NCBI GenBank assembly: GCA_034509755.1
Contig: CM067556.1
Span: 10,315,501-10,379,500, forward strand
Origin: Anisodus tanguticus
Lineage: Eukaryota > Streptophyta > Magnoliopsida > Solanales > Solanaceae
Direction of reading: 5' to 3'
DNA: 64,000 nucleotides
Below, piece by piece: positions 1 through 10,952 of the stretch. The translations under genes were made by a program, and so were the position numbers. Below the pieces are notes generated by a model. It was not told the origin of the DNA. It saw nothing but the letters and a program-made list of their open reading frames with translations, and ran no database searches. Position 1 is the stretch's first letter. Each line of letters begins with the position of its first letter.

Positions 1-1210
1 AAATGTCTCTTTGGTTTAAAAATACCCCGTTGACTATGAGTGATAGGTTTGTGACTCGAGGGAGAATTAGGTGGATTTTGGGAAAAATTCGGATGGGTGA
101 CCGACTGGCCAGCAGGCCCAAAACTAGAAACAATGGCTGGGTCAGAAGCAGTTTCGGTATTAGATTGAGCAACTGGCCCAATAGCCGAAACTGGGGCAGA
201 AATAGTGGGTGGTGGCGGGTCACTGGAGGGGCCCATTAAGTGGTGTACGATGTACGGGGAGACGTCATCATCCAAAAAATTATACGAACTACGCACGAGT
301 CTACTCACTTTAGCAAACAGAAATTGGGTTTCATAAAAAATAACATGGCGACTAATGATGATTTTATTAGATGATAAATCAAAACATTTGTAACCACGAT
401 GATTGGATGGATAACCCAAAAATACACAAGCGGTAGAACAAGCTTGAATTTTGTTAATAGTAGTTGATGGAAAAAGCGGATAGCATAAACACCCAAAGAC
501 CCTTTGGTATGAAGTATGTTAAGAAGATAGGTAGCCATTTATAGAACATGATGCCAAAAGGAAGGGGGTACGGAAGCATGGACCAATATAGTTCGGACAA
601 TATTATTAATGATACGAATTTTTCGTTCGGCTTTCCCATTTTGTGAGGACGTATGAGGATAAGAGAAACAAAAAACTATGCCATTATTTTCACAAAATTC
701 CCGAAACAACCCATTATTATATTCTTTGCCATTATCACAATTTTTTATTTTCCGTTCGAATTGGGTTCGGATGAATGCTCGAAAAGTTAAGAATGTGGAA
801 AAAATTTGAGATTTTTTCGCTAACGGAAAAGTCCATAAAAAATTAGAATAATCATCCAAAAATAGAACATAATAACGATGGCCCACATAACTTAAAACGG
901 GAGATGTCCATAGATCGCTATGAATAATATCAAATGACATTAAAGTACGAGAAGTAGATGCTACAAATGGTAATCTAACATATTTTTCTAAAGGACAAGA
1001 TTGACAATTTGGAGTACTACGCGTACCCTTACAAGAAATAAAATTATTTTTATGTAAGGAAGAAACGATGGACAACCCAGGGTGATCCAAACGTGCATGC
1101 CACAGGGAAGAAGATAGAGGTGCAAAAGTAGATGGCAAGGCTTGACTCGAGAGACTAGATGCGGGCGTGATAGGATAAAGATCTCCCCTACTATCACACC
1201 TCATGAGAGG
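1..1210 (-). pseudogene. Integrase and downstream linker relic of A1
   Basis: The longest open piece (539-1204) reads a GAG-pre-integrase region with WHARLDHP, a CxxC pair (CQSC), and the integrase core with FDIIHSDLW, DDYSNFLWTF, CDNGKEYNN and QNGKAERK, which carry the D,D,E catalytic residues. The enzyme would join retroelement cDNA to host DNA. Near 305-538 the reading continues in another frame with the integrase C-terminal part, and 1-240 holds the proline/glycine-rich linker. Frameshifts separate these pieces, so it is a pseudogene. Confidence 0.85.
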
Positions 1211-1413
1211 TATCCCGTCTTGAAATCCTTCACTAAAAACCCAAAAGGATCAAAATCAACAGAAACTCAATTATCAGTGGTGAATTTATGGACAGACACC
1301 AAATTTTTTATTAAGTTAAGGGCATTTTTCAAGACAGGAGGTAGATGGGGGGAGACAAAGTTTTATGACCGTAACCACGAATTGGAATTGAGTTGTCATT
1401 ACCAATAATTATG

Positions 1414-1602
1414 CTACGATTTGCTCAAATTGGAATAAGACGAGAGAGTACCTTGGTCGGATGTCATGTGAGAAGTGGCACCGGTGTCCATGTACCAATT
1501 CGCGTTTGGAGGATTCAATCCAAGTGTATGCATGACGACTTTAATGTCGGTCGAAGTGGGGCCCGCAGCATGGTGGGCCTGTAGAGGCCGAGGCCAAAGC
1601 AC
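1414..1602 (-). pseudogene. Copia protease relic of A1
   Basis: The piece contains NWYMDTGATSHMTSDQGTLS, the aspartic-protease active site DTGA in its usual copia context. Protease cleaves the Gag-Pol polyprotein. The rest of the protease between here and 1210 is frame-shifted. Confidence 0.85.
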
Positions 1603-1789
1603 ACCTGCTTGTTGCCCCAGCCCAGCACTGTGTCGAAAACTACTAGATTGCTGTGAAAAGTTGGGCCTGAAAGGCTGGCCGGCGGCCTACTGTCCAGGGA
1701 AAGGAGAGGCAGAAAAATAGGGGATGTTAGGCCAAGGGCCACTGGCCCAATTCCACGGCTAAGGAGCCCAAAGCTGGGACCAGGCGGTC

Positions 1790-2606
1790 TACGGCCCACT
1801 GCCATTGTACCGAGGTCGACCCCCGCTGTGGTTACTGTTCCCGCCGTTACTACCACTGTTCCGACCGCTACCGTTGTTGCCGTTGCGATTTATGCCATTA
1901 TTTTTATGGTTTTGACCTTTTTTGCCGCCACCATTGTTGCGGTTTTGGCCCGAATTGTCAACAACCCTATGAGAAATACCGGTGGACATCATCATTTCCA
2001 TGGAACTGGCGCCAATAGCCACCTTTTTTGCCAAGTCGACCCTTTTCAAAGTGAGCATCAAACGGGCTTGATAAAAAGAGGGAATCGGATTACTTTGTCA
2101 GAGTTGAGTTCCAACACCATTATATGCCTCAGATAGGCCGGCAACCATTTGGAGAACAAGACAACTATTGGTAACAAGCGTGCCAATGTTACGGAGTTGG
2201 TCCGCCAATTTCTTGAGTCGTTTACAATAAGCTGAAACATTCGGGAAATCATCCATGCTAACTTGCGAAAATTCTTTCTCAAGAGTGACAACTCGGGAAT
2301 GTTGGTTATCTTGGAATATATCACGCAACCTATTCCAAGTAGCCATAGCCGTAGTGTCTGGTTCAATGATCGTCTGTAGAAGGTCGGTAGAAATAGCGGA
2401 GTAAATCCATTGAAGGATGGTAGCATCAAGAGTGATCCATAACTGAGGATCCTCCGCATGAGGAGGGATAGCGGGAGGAATTATGTGATGGAGGACTTGA
2501 TCCACGTTGCATATTGAACGTTTTCCATCTCAAGAACAATATGGATGTTGTTCTTGATGTTAGAAATAGTAAGGGCAGGATGAAACGTGTTCTTTGACGT
2601 AGACAT
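1790..2606 (-). pseudogene. Gag relic of A1
   Basis: A start codon at 2604-2606 opens a Gag reading (STSKNTFHPALTISNIKN) close to that of elements A2 and F, so this start is chosen. The piece at 2098-2505 contains LQWIYSAISTDLLQTIIEP and MATWNRLRDIFQDN, the conserved copia Gag core. The C-terminal part (1789-2061) is rich in Asn, Gly, Lys and Arg, and no CCHC zinc knuckle is visible. A deletion after the QYATW motif and frameshifts break it. Confidence 0.82.
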
Positions 2607-2754
2607 AACGAAAGAACAATAGCTGATTGAGGGATTTGGAAGAAAATTTGGAAAGGGAGGATGTAGAACGTCGGCTTAGAAACCGAGGAAGGGCTTGGAA
2701 ATCGAGGAAGCCGAGAGCGAAAGGTTTTGGAGAAGGAGGTATATGAAACCTAGA

Positions 2755-2766
2755 CTTCTGATACCA
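2755..2766 (-). other. Primer binding site of A1
   Basis: On the minus strand the bases next to the LTR read TGGTATCAGAAG, the common plant initiator-methionine tRNA primer site of copia elements. Confidence 0.85.
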
Positions 2767-3073
2767 TGAAAGAAATAATCTCTTGATTATTTTCATTAAT
2801 GAATGTGTATATATACAATTTACAATTTTCATATATGGAAAATCCTATTCCTATTCTACTCCCAAAATCCTATTCTATTTGTACAAGAATTCTATAATTA
2901 TGGTAAGTGTACAATATTAATTATATATAAAAACTATTACCCAAACCATGATATACACGGTGGATATACCGTGTCACGGTCTCCCAATTGCCTTGGGTTT
3001 CCGTGATATACACGGTATACTCAAGATAGTATACACCGTGTATATCATGTATGTATAATATGATAAACTTTCA
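2767..3073 (-). repeat. 5' LTR of A1
   Basis: About 307 bp, ending in CTTTCA next to the primer site and starting TGAAAG on the minus strand. It is related to the LTRs of A2 and F (shared AATAATC..TTGATTATT end and the TATATA stretch). The outer third carries repeated GATATACACGGT motifs that form a hairpin at 3004-3048. Confidence 0.8.
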
Positions 3074-3166
3074 TAGTCTACCATAATTGTAGCCTAGAGT
3101 TAGTCTTCTAGATGTATATATTAATGTATTCATGGAATGAAATGGACACGGAAAATATTTCCTTCA
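3074..3166 (+). repeat. Partial 5' LTR of B
   Basis: Matches the last part of the 3' LTR of B (TAGTCTACCATAATTGTAG..). It ends CCTTCA directly before the primer site. The first roughly 95 bp present in the 3' LTR are missing here. Confidence 0.8.
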
Positions 3167-3180
3167 TGGTATCAAGAGCC
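3167..3180 (+). other. Primer binding site of B
   Basis: TGGTATCAAGAGCC directly follows the LTR, an initiator-methionine tRNA type primer site with a one-base insertion. Confidence 0.8.
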
Positions 3181-3336
3181 AACAATTAACCCTAGTCCAA
3201 TCCTAATTTTTTCTCCGCTCTTTCGGCGGCCGAAGCACTCGACGGAACCCTAGTTCCGCCAAGCCCTACCACCCACTCGATCAAAACCTAGTTTTTTATT
3301 CTTTCTTGTCTCTTTTCCTCTTTTCTCTAAAAGAGA

Positions 3337-4296
3337 ATGGCCGACCAACACAAATTTCATCCCACTCTTGTCGTAAATAACGTCAAAAACTTCATTTCAA
3401 TAATACTTGAGATGGAAAAAGGGCAATATTCCTCTTGGACAGAGTTATTCAAAATTCATTGTCGTGCATACCAAGTTATCGAGCATATTTTTCATCCCAA
3501 GTCTCCATCAGAGATCACCGTTCTTGACAAAACTCTATGGTCTCGCTTGGATGCTATAGTCCTTCAATGAATTTATGACACCATCTCTAATGACCTTTTG
3601 CACACCATTTTAGAATCGGACTCTACGGCTCAACAAGCTTGGGAGCGTTTGCAAAATATTTTTCAAGATAATAAGATTTTTCAGGCGGTATATCTTAAAA
3701 CCCAATTCACCAATGTCAAATTGGATGAATTTGCAAACGTCTCCGCATATTGTCAAGAATTAAAAATGTTTGTCGATCAACTATCAAACATTGGTGCACC
3801 GGTGACAAATCAAAGGTTGGTTCTCTAATTAATTGCGAGTTTGAATGAACAATATGATGGAGTTGCTATGTTCATTCAACAAAGTAACTTGTTACCACCA
3901 TTTTATGAGGCTCGTTCGAGGTTGATTCTTGAAGAAACTAGGAAATTAAAACAAGCGGCGATGGCGGCAAATAATACCGGCATCACCCTTCTTTCCACCA
4001 ATGTGTATGTTCATGATTTTGGCACTCAAAATTCTGGTTTGGGAGGTGCCTCAAATCGCAACAATAATGGACCAAAAGGGGTCAAAATCGCAACAACAAC
4101 AAAGGAAAAAATAATGGTGGAAGGGGGCGGGGCCGTTGCGGCGGAAACAATTCCGTTGGAGGAGGCGACCGAGGGCAGCAGGGGAAGAACCGCCCCCACT
4201 GGTAGCCACAACAGTTTGGTGGCAGCGGGCAGTTGGGCCAGTTCCCGCCTTGGGGTTGGAACCCGCAGCAGTTGGGCCCAACATGCCCATACCTGA
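3337..4296 (+). pseudogene. Gag relic of B
   Basis: An ATG at 3337 starts MADQHKFHPTLVVNNVKNF, the standard N terminus of this Gag family. One frame runs through to 4296 but carries in-frame stops at 3568-3570 and 3826-3828. Core motifs WSRLDAIVLQ, IYDTISNDLLHTI and WERLQNIFQDN are visible. The C-terminal third is Asn/Gly-rich without a CCHC knuckle. Gag would form the virus-like particle that packages the element RNA. Confidence 0.86.
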
Positions 4297-4424
4297 TGGC
4301 CCAATGGGCTAAGCCCAACACTCCAAACAGGTAACCCAACGTCTTAGGCAGCCGTCCACAGCAAGTATTTTCAGCTCATGGACCATCGTCTTCGAGTTAT
4401 GCCCCCACGGACATCGAGCAAGTC

Positions 4425-4892
4425 ATGAACAATATGAATCTCAATGTTCCCGATAACTCATGGTACATGGACACGAAGGCAACCTCACATATGATGGCAT
4501 CTCAAGGTACTCTCTCATCTTATTTTAATATGAGCAGTAATAAAAATATTGTGGTTGACAGTGGGCAGAAAATTCCAATTCGTGGTATTGGTCAATTAAA
4601 CCTCCTCCCCCCTTACCCACCTTTACATTTAAAAAATGTCCTACATTCACCCAAACTTATTAAAAACTTAATATTTGTGCGTCGTTTCACCATTAACAAC
4701 AATATTTTTGTTAATTTTGATCCGTTTGAGTTTTCTATGAATGATTTTCAGACGGGAATGTCACTAATGAGATGTAATAGAACTGGGGATTTGTATCCCA
4801 TCACCGCCACCACTAATAACAAAGTCACCACTCCATCAACCTTTGCTGCTCTTTCTCCTATTTTATGGCATAACCGTTTGGGACACCCATGA
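4425..4892 (+). pseudogene. Protease and pre-integrase relic of B
   Basis: The reading shows SWYMDTKATSHMMASQGTLS; the active-site DTGA has become DTKA, so the protease would be inactive. It continues into the pre-integrase segment with MRCNRTGDLYPIT and ends at LWHNRLGHP with a stop at about 4890. The frame differs from Gag, so a frameshift lies between 4296 and 4425. Confidence 0.83.
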
Positions 4893-6187
4893 ACACCGGT
4901 GTTCAATTCTCTTTAAAAAATAGGTTTATTGATTGTAATCAATATTTGGATTCCTATGTTTGTCAGTCTTGCATTTTTGGGAAGCGTGTTAAATTTCCTT
5001 TTTCTTTATCTACTTCAAACACTATTATGCCATTTGATATCATGCATAGTGATTTTTGGACTTCCACAGTTTTAAGTTCGGCTTGTCATAAATATTATAT
5101 GCTTATTTTGGATGATTATTCTAATTTTCTATGGACATTTCACATTGGGAAGTCCATTAAATGTTTTCAATGTGACAATGAAAGGGAATTCATAAATGAC
5201 CAATTTAAAGAATTTTGTCACCAAAATGGTATGCCATGACGTCTCTCCTGTCCACACACTTCTCCTCAAAATGGAAAAGCCAAAAGAAAAATATGAACCA
5301 TCAACAATTTAATTCACACATTTCTTGCGCATTCGTCCATACCACCATCATTTTTGCATCATGTTCTTCAAATGGCTACATATCTGTTAAACATTCTTCC
5401 TAGCAAGCTACTCTCAAACTTATCACCCACACAAATTTTGTACCATCATATTCCTTCCTACACATATTTGAGGGTTTTTGAGGTGTTTGTGCTATCCATT
5501 GTTTCCCTCCACAACCATAAATAAACTTCAGGCCCGTTCCACTCCGTGTATCTTTTTGGGATACCCACAAAATTATAGGGGATATAAGTGTTATGATATG
5601 TCTAATGGAATAATAATCATCTCTCGTCATGTTGTTATCGATGAGTCCACATTCCCATTTGCTAACTCTCACACGTCTTCCCCTCCTTCATATGATTTTT
5701 CGGACGAGGGGCTACATCCAATATTGAGATACCATTTAAATAACCCATCTACCCAAGTCCAAATAAGGGGGCCCACTGCTCCTTGTCACTATCGTCGGTC
5801 TAGACTGGGCCAGCCCAAATTAGGCCCCAATTTGCAACGGTCCAGCCACCAAACAGGATTGGGACAAACCGATTAAGGGAGCTCACTGCTTCTTCCTCAT
5901 CGGTCTCGGTCCAGTCCAGGCCCCGAAATCCGTTGACCCAAATGAGGGAGCCCACTGCTCCCTCCTCCACTTCACCAACTCGGACCCACTGCCACAAGCC
6001 CACTAGGTCAGTCCATCTCGGCCCAATGCAATTCCCGAAAGTCCAAAGCCCCAGCTATTCGTCTTGGCCCCACCTTGTTCCATTGAAACCCGTGCCACGC
6101 ACGAGATTTTTCGGCCCAAGCATCATTTTAATCTAACATCTTCGGTCCAACCGTCACCGATTCCAAAAAATCCAAAAGTTGCCCTAT
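4889..6187 (+). pseudogene. Integrase and linker relic of B
   Basis: Pieces in several frames give CQSCIFGKRVKFPFS, FDIMHSDFWTS, LDDYSNFLWTFH, QCDNEREFINDQF and, further on, CIFLGYPQNYRGYKCYD, the conserved C-terminal part of copia integrase. After about 5760 comes a low-complexity Pro/Ser/His-rich linker leading towards RT. Frameshifts near 5230 and 5400 and loss of the usual E motif frame make it non-functional. The reading stops where the gypsy-like LTR begins. Confidence 0.8.
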
Positions 6188-7514
6188 CATACCTGTTAAG
6201 TCTGTTTAAGTATTGTTTTAGAGTGCCTTTTAGGGAGTCTTGTCTTGGTCTTTAAGTTGTTTTATACCGTTTTACGCTTGTTTTTGTTTTATTTTAAGGA
6301 TAAAGTGATACATAATGGAAGTGAGGCGGATTTAGAGAGAATAAGCAGATATTGAGGATAAATATGCCGGTTTAGTCAAAGAAATGGTTCAGAGAAGTCC
6401 TGAGAAGTTCGTGAGGCTATTGAACGTGTCTCGGATGAAAAACATGACAAATGAGTCACGACGCCTACAATAGAGCCGCGACACTGAGGTTCTAGAGAGA
6501 CCACATTTCTGGAAGTAGAAGTGTCGCGGCGCTCTCTAGACTGCGCCGTGGCACTTGAGGAAATCCACAAATGAGCCGTGACGCTATAATACAGAGCCGC
6601 AACGCTTGTGTCCGTACAGATTACGAGAACTCATTTTTCACAATGGCAAAAAGGATTGTTCAAAGGGAAAAATAGTGTTTGCTTTAAAGAGGAAAAGAGG
6701 AGAGAAAAACGGCGGACAAGCAAGGAGAGAAAGAGGTTTTGGAACCTTGGAGGAGCCATTGGAGATCAATTCCTCAAGTTCTTTTTCTTTGTCTTGAAGT
6801 ATCTTTATATTAATTTTCAGTTTATGTGTTAATTTTAGAATGACTATGAACTAATTCTTCTATTAGGGTTTTCAATTAAATCACTTGAACCTCTATCATG
6901 AACTAATGCAAAGTTATTTTGTCTTCTTCATATATTAAGGTCTTTTCAATGTGTGGTTATTGAATGAGAATTGATTGGCCATTGGTTTTCGTTTATCTAA
7001 ATGAGTTTAAATTAAAAAATTTAAAGTGAGATTTGAATATGCTATAGTTGAATTGACATAGGCTTAATCTTGAACGAGAGTATCACGATTGCTTGTGTAG
7101 CTTTTAGGTTGTTGATCTTAATGCCTCCTAATTGATTGGATTTATCATAGAAATATAAAAAATTCTCATTTAGGTTGAGTTTTGTATGTCGTAACTTGAA
7201 TATAGAACGTGTTTGTTAACCTGCTATCTTAATAAGAAGAAGAACTGTTAATCTTGCATTAGTAAATGATAGAGTGGATAGTTTATGTGATGTGAATCCC
7301 TAATTGCTCTCATTCTCGAATTCAATTCGTGTGTTTTTGCTGCTAGTTTATTTTTGCATTTTATCTTCGTTTATGCTTTTCTTATTTTAACCTTTACAAA
7401 TCAAGATTCGTTATCCAAATAGAAACTAGAGATTAATTATATGGTAATTGATAATTCAGTCTCTGTGGGACGATACTCGATCTTACCGAAAATTATTACA
7501 AATTGTGATACGTA
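6188..7514. mobile_element. Probable gypsy-type solo LTR inside B
   Basis: The copia reading breaks near 6188 and resumes near 7515 (NPKQYPNWKVAMLDE), so about 1.33 kb is inserted. The insert starts TGTTAAGTCTG, has a GC-rich section with repeated GCCGCGACGCT-like motifs (6460-6605), and near its right end reads CTCTGTGGGACGATACTCG, wording typical of plant gypsy LTR 3' ends. It has no coding capacity. I could not define a clear target duplication, so the edges are approximate and a truncated element is possible. Confidence 0.6.
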
Positions 7515-7517
7515 TAC

Positions 7518-8578
7518 TTGCCTAGCTCTGAAAATCCGAAACAATACCCGAATTGGAAAGTTGCCATGTTAGATGAAATAGATGCTCTTATTAAAAATAA
7601 GACGTGGGAGTTAGTGCCCCGTCCATCTAATGTGAACATAATACGTTCTATGTGGGTTTTCTATCATAAAAAGAAATATGATGGTTCCTTTGAGAGGCAC
7701 AAAGCCCGTCTTGTTGGTGATGACATGTCTCAGCAGGTTGGAGTGGATTGTGGTGAAACTTTCAGCCCAGTGGTTAAACCAATGACTATCAGGATAGTTC
7801 TCAGTCTGGCTCTGTCAAAATCATGGTCCATTCATCAGTTGGACGTAAAGAATGTGTTTCTATACGGTCACCTACATGAAATAATTTACATGCACCAACC
7901 TTGGATTTCCGAGATCCTATTCATTCTGATTATGTTTGCTTGTTGAAGAAACCATTATATGGTTTAAAACAGGCCCCAAGGGCGTGGTATAACAGGTTTG
8001 CAGGGTTCGTCTCCACACTGGGGTTCTCACATAGCAAATCTGATCAGTCTTTGTTCATTTATAAGAAAGGGAATAACATGGCATACATTCTTCTCTATGT
8101 GGATGACATCATCCTCACAACATCATCTAAGTCACTTCGTCAGTCTATTATGTCCCTCATTGCTTCAAAATTTGCTATGAAGGATTTGAGCCCTTTAAAC
8201 TATTTTTTGAGTATTGTTGTAACTCAATATGCAGGTGGTCTATTTTTTTTCAAAAAAAATATGCCGATGAGATAATTTACAAAGCCAGTATGTCATCTTG
8301 CAAACCGTCACACACGCTGGTTGATACCAAGGCAAAATTAAGTAACTCTTCAGGTTTTTCATACAGCGATCCAACACACTACCGCAGTTTAGCAGGGGCA
8401 TTGCGATATCTCACCTTTACGAGACATGATATCTCATATGCAGTTCAACAAGTTTATTTACATATGCATGTCCCGGAGGAAGAACATATGGGGGCTTTCA
8501 AACGAATTATGCGGTATGTTCAGGGTACTCTTGATTTTGGATTGCATCTGTATAAGTCAACCATTTTTGGTCTCACAT
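7518..8578 (+). pseudogene. Reverse transcriptase relic of B
   Basis: Reads NKTWELVPRPSNVNIIRSMW, HKARLVGDDMSQQVGVDCGE, TFSPVVKPMTIRIVLSLALS and IHQLDVKNVFLYG, then after a frameshift near 7900 LLKKPLYGLKQAPRAWYNRF and the catalytic ILLYVDDIILT. The YVDD centre is intact, but the frameshift and another break near 8275 inactivate it. RT would copy the element RNA into cDNA. It follows directly after the inserted LTR. Confidence 0.88.
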
Positions 8579-9054
8579 CTTAGACAGATGTTGATTGGGG
8601 GAATTCCCGGACACAAGACGTTCCACCTCTGGTTATTGTGTGTTTCTCAGAGACAATTTAATCTCGTGGTCATCAAAACGCCAGCCAACACTCTCTCGGT
8701 CGAGTGCTGAAGCAGAATATCGAGGGGTAACTAATGTTGTCTTTGAATCATGTTGACTCCGCAATCTTATATTGTAACTTCATTGTATGATTGAAAAAGA
8801 AACTTTGGTTTATTGTGATAATGTGAGTGCGATATATTTGTCAAGAAACCCTGTCCAACATTAACTCACAAAACACATAGAAATGGATATTTTATTTGTC
8901 CGCAAAAAGGTTGCACGTGGACAAGTGTGTGTTCTCCATGTAACGTCCCGCTATCAGATTGCAGATATATTCACGAAAGGTCTTCCGCGCATACTCTTTG
9001 ATGATTTCAGGGACAATCTCAGCATACGAGAACCTCCCGCTAAGACTCCGGGGG
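8579..9054 (+). pseudogene. RNase H relic of B
   Basis: After a stop at 8581-8583, multiple frames give the copia RNase H order: TDVDWG, SRSSAEAEYRG, VYCDNVSAIYLS, HIEMDILFVRKKVARGQV and ADIFTKGLP. It ends in the purine-rich CCGGGGGACTG before the 3' LTR. Several frameshifts and a stop after NPVQH make it inactive. Confidence 0.8.
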
Positions 9055-9056
9055 AC

Positions 9057-9222
9057 TGTTAGATATTATGGAAATAATCCTCTACTATTTCTATAATCAA
9101 ATCAAATACCTTGTAATTAGGATATAAATATAATTAGTATATTCTTAGGATAGTCTACCATAATTGTAGCTTAGAGTTAGTCTTCTATTGATGTATATAT
9201 TATTGTATCCATGAAATGAATG
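9057..9222 (+). repeat. 3' LTR of B
   Basis: Begins TGTTAGATATTATGG right after a G-rich polypurine tract and carries the same TAGTCTACCATAATTG segment as the partial 5' LTR. Similarity to the 5' LTR stops after about 9222, so its end is truncated or diverged. Confidence 0.75.
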
Positions 9223-9991
9223 TAACCATCAGCATGAGAGTTCTGCTGATTTAGCTGAGTTTCACGGGGAGGTCTCGTTAATTGGTGGGTCTATAGGACT
9301 CTACCTTGGGCCTTAGACTCTTTAAACCTTGCACGAATATAATATGCAATATAACTTGGGAAGGGACTCCCATTGGACTCTTATTAGCCCAAGATGCTTG
9401 ATTATTATAGAATACAGTTAATTACTACAAGACTACAAAAGTATTTGTTAATTTCTTCTCAGTCAAAATGAAAACGATAGAATGGAGGTATTTTAGTAGT
9501 TATTACACTGAATATGTTGGTGTTTGAAGCAATATTTAAAAGGTAAAGGAAGGTAATTATTACCAAGGCAAACTTGGGAGAGGACACATACATATACATT
9601 CACCCTATTGTAAATTTATCTTTTGAGAATATAATTACTATGTTGACTGCCTAGGAGGAAAGGGTTTTGATTTTGAAGGGATAGACATAGACTACCACTT
9701 TATTGTTCATTTGATGTTTGGAATTGGTTTTCGTTTAGTTTTCAAAATATTAAGCTTTGAAAAAAACAATTCTTGAATAACTCTTCTAGTGGAGAAAGTA
9801 TTTTTACAGAATATTTGTAGTATTTATATTTTTGGGGTAAAACCTACCTTTTGATGATTCTTTTTGGTTTTTAAAAATTTGGGTTTATTTTCTGGAAAAT
9901 TAGTAGAGTAGCTTTTTTTTTTTTTTTATAAAATAAACTTTGTTTTCGAATTCTGAAATTGTTTGCAGAAACTTTTTATTTCAACCCACAT
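9223..9991. other. Spacer without recognised gene
   Basis: AT-rich sequence with no ORF of note. The first 100 bases could be read as a short open piece, but nothing recognisable is encoded. Confidence 0.5.
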
Positions 9992-9999
9992 TCCACACC

Positions 10000-10944
10000 T
10001 AGGGATGGCAATTGGGCGGGGCGGGTGCGGGTACCCCTCCCCCGCACCCGTACCCGCTAGAAAATTTTATACCCGCCACCCGTGGCGAGTACAATTTTTA
10101 ATATCCATACCCGCCTAGGCGGGTATATTCCTAAATCCACACCCGCTCCACCACCCAAGTGGATATCCGTCACCCGCCAATACCCGCCTGCCGTATTTTG
10201 TAATCAATTCATTTGTGATCAATTAGTGATCAACATGATCCCAAAAATTCAAATTCCAAAAAATATCCCAAAATTTTGAGTCAAGAATCAATAATGTCAC
10301 GGTCTCATTTTTTTTGGGAGAGGTAGGAGAATTTCAGATTTTTTCACCATCAGAATTCCCCATTTTTTTCACCTCTTCCCCTTTGTACAACAAAGAATCA
10401 AGAAAATAAAATTTCCAACAAAACCCAAAAATTATCCAACCAAATAGCTATATATTATAAATGTAGACAAAACCCATATATTATTTATGCTATATAAGCT
10501 AAAGTTTTTCGACTTTTTCAATTGAACTTCACAAACCCAATAGGTAAAACTTAACAAATGCACAAAAACTGACCTCACCAAGACAACTCCAAAGCACAAA
10601 GCAAAGACAACAATATTTTCCAATATTTTTCGATCAGCATCTCCTTTAAAGAAAAAGGCAGAGACGTCGAGAATGAGAGAGGGAGGAGAGACGGCTTGAA
10701 GGGGAATGAGAGAGAGGGAGGCGTGAAGGACTGAAGATGCGTAGGGTTTTGAGTTTTGTTGGAGAAAGAGTGATTTGTCGTGACTTATGGGCTGCTAATA
10801 TTTTGGGCTTGGGCGGCGGGTATGACTGCAAATCCACCACCTACCCACCTACCCGTGACGGGTAAATTTTCAATACCCATATCCGCCCCAACTGGGACGG
10901 GTGCGGTGCGAAATCCGCAAAATTATACCCACCTGTCATCCCTG
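10000..10944. mobile_element. Non-autonomous hAT transposon
   Basis: A 945-bp element flanked by the perfect 8-bp duplication TCCACACC (9992-9999 and 10945-10952). Its ends are imperfect inverted repeats: left TAGGGATGGCAA, right end inverted CAGGGATGACAG. Eight-base duplications and (C/T)AGGG(A/G)TGGCAA termini mark hAT elements. Sub-terminal GGGCGGGTGCGGGTACCC-like motifs recur in both orientations. No transposase is encoded, so it would need one in trans. Confidence 0.9.
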
Positions 10945-10952
10945 TCCACACC

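Larger units (their letters stand above)
1..3073 (-). mobile_element. Copia retrotransposon A1, 5' part, cut by window edge
   Basis: A degenerate Ty1/copia element on the minus strand. Reading from right to left it shows a 5' LTR, a methionine-tRNA type primer site, Gag, protease and integrase; the reverse transcriptase, RNase H and 3' LTR lie beyond the left edge. The order protease-integrase before RT places it in copia rather than gypsy. All coding parts are interrupted. Its LTR end (TG...CA form) abuts a partial LTR of element B at 3073/3074, suggesting insertion into B. Confidence 0.88.
3074..9222 (+). mobile_element. Copia retrotransposon B, nested and broken
   Basis: A plus-strand copia element with a partial 5' LTR, primer site, Gag, protease, integrase, RT, RNase H and a 3' LTR. 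A gypsy-like LTR of about 1.3 kb splits it between integrase and RT. Both LTRs share the segment beginning TAGTCTACCATAATTG, with several substitutions in about 60 bp, so it is not recent. The 5' LTR lacks its first part because A1 adjoins it. Confidence 0.85.

Noticed and set aside
10646..10840. Minus-strand ORF of 64 codons
   Set aside because: It lies inside the hAT element and reads low-complexity Ser/Leu/Pro; no coding signal.
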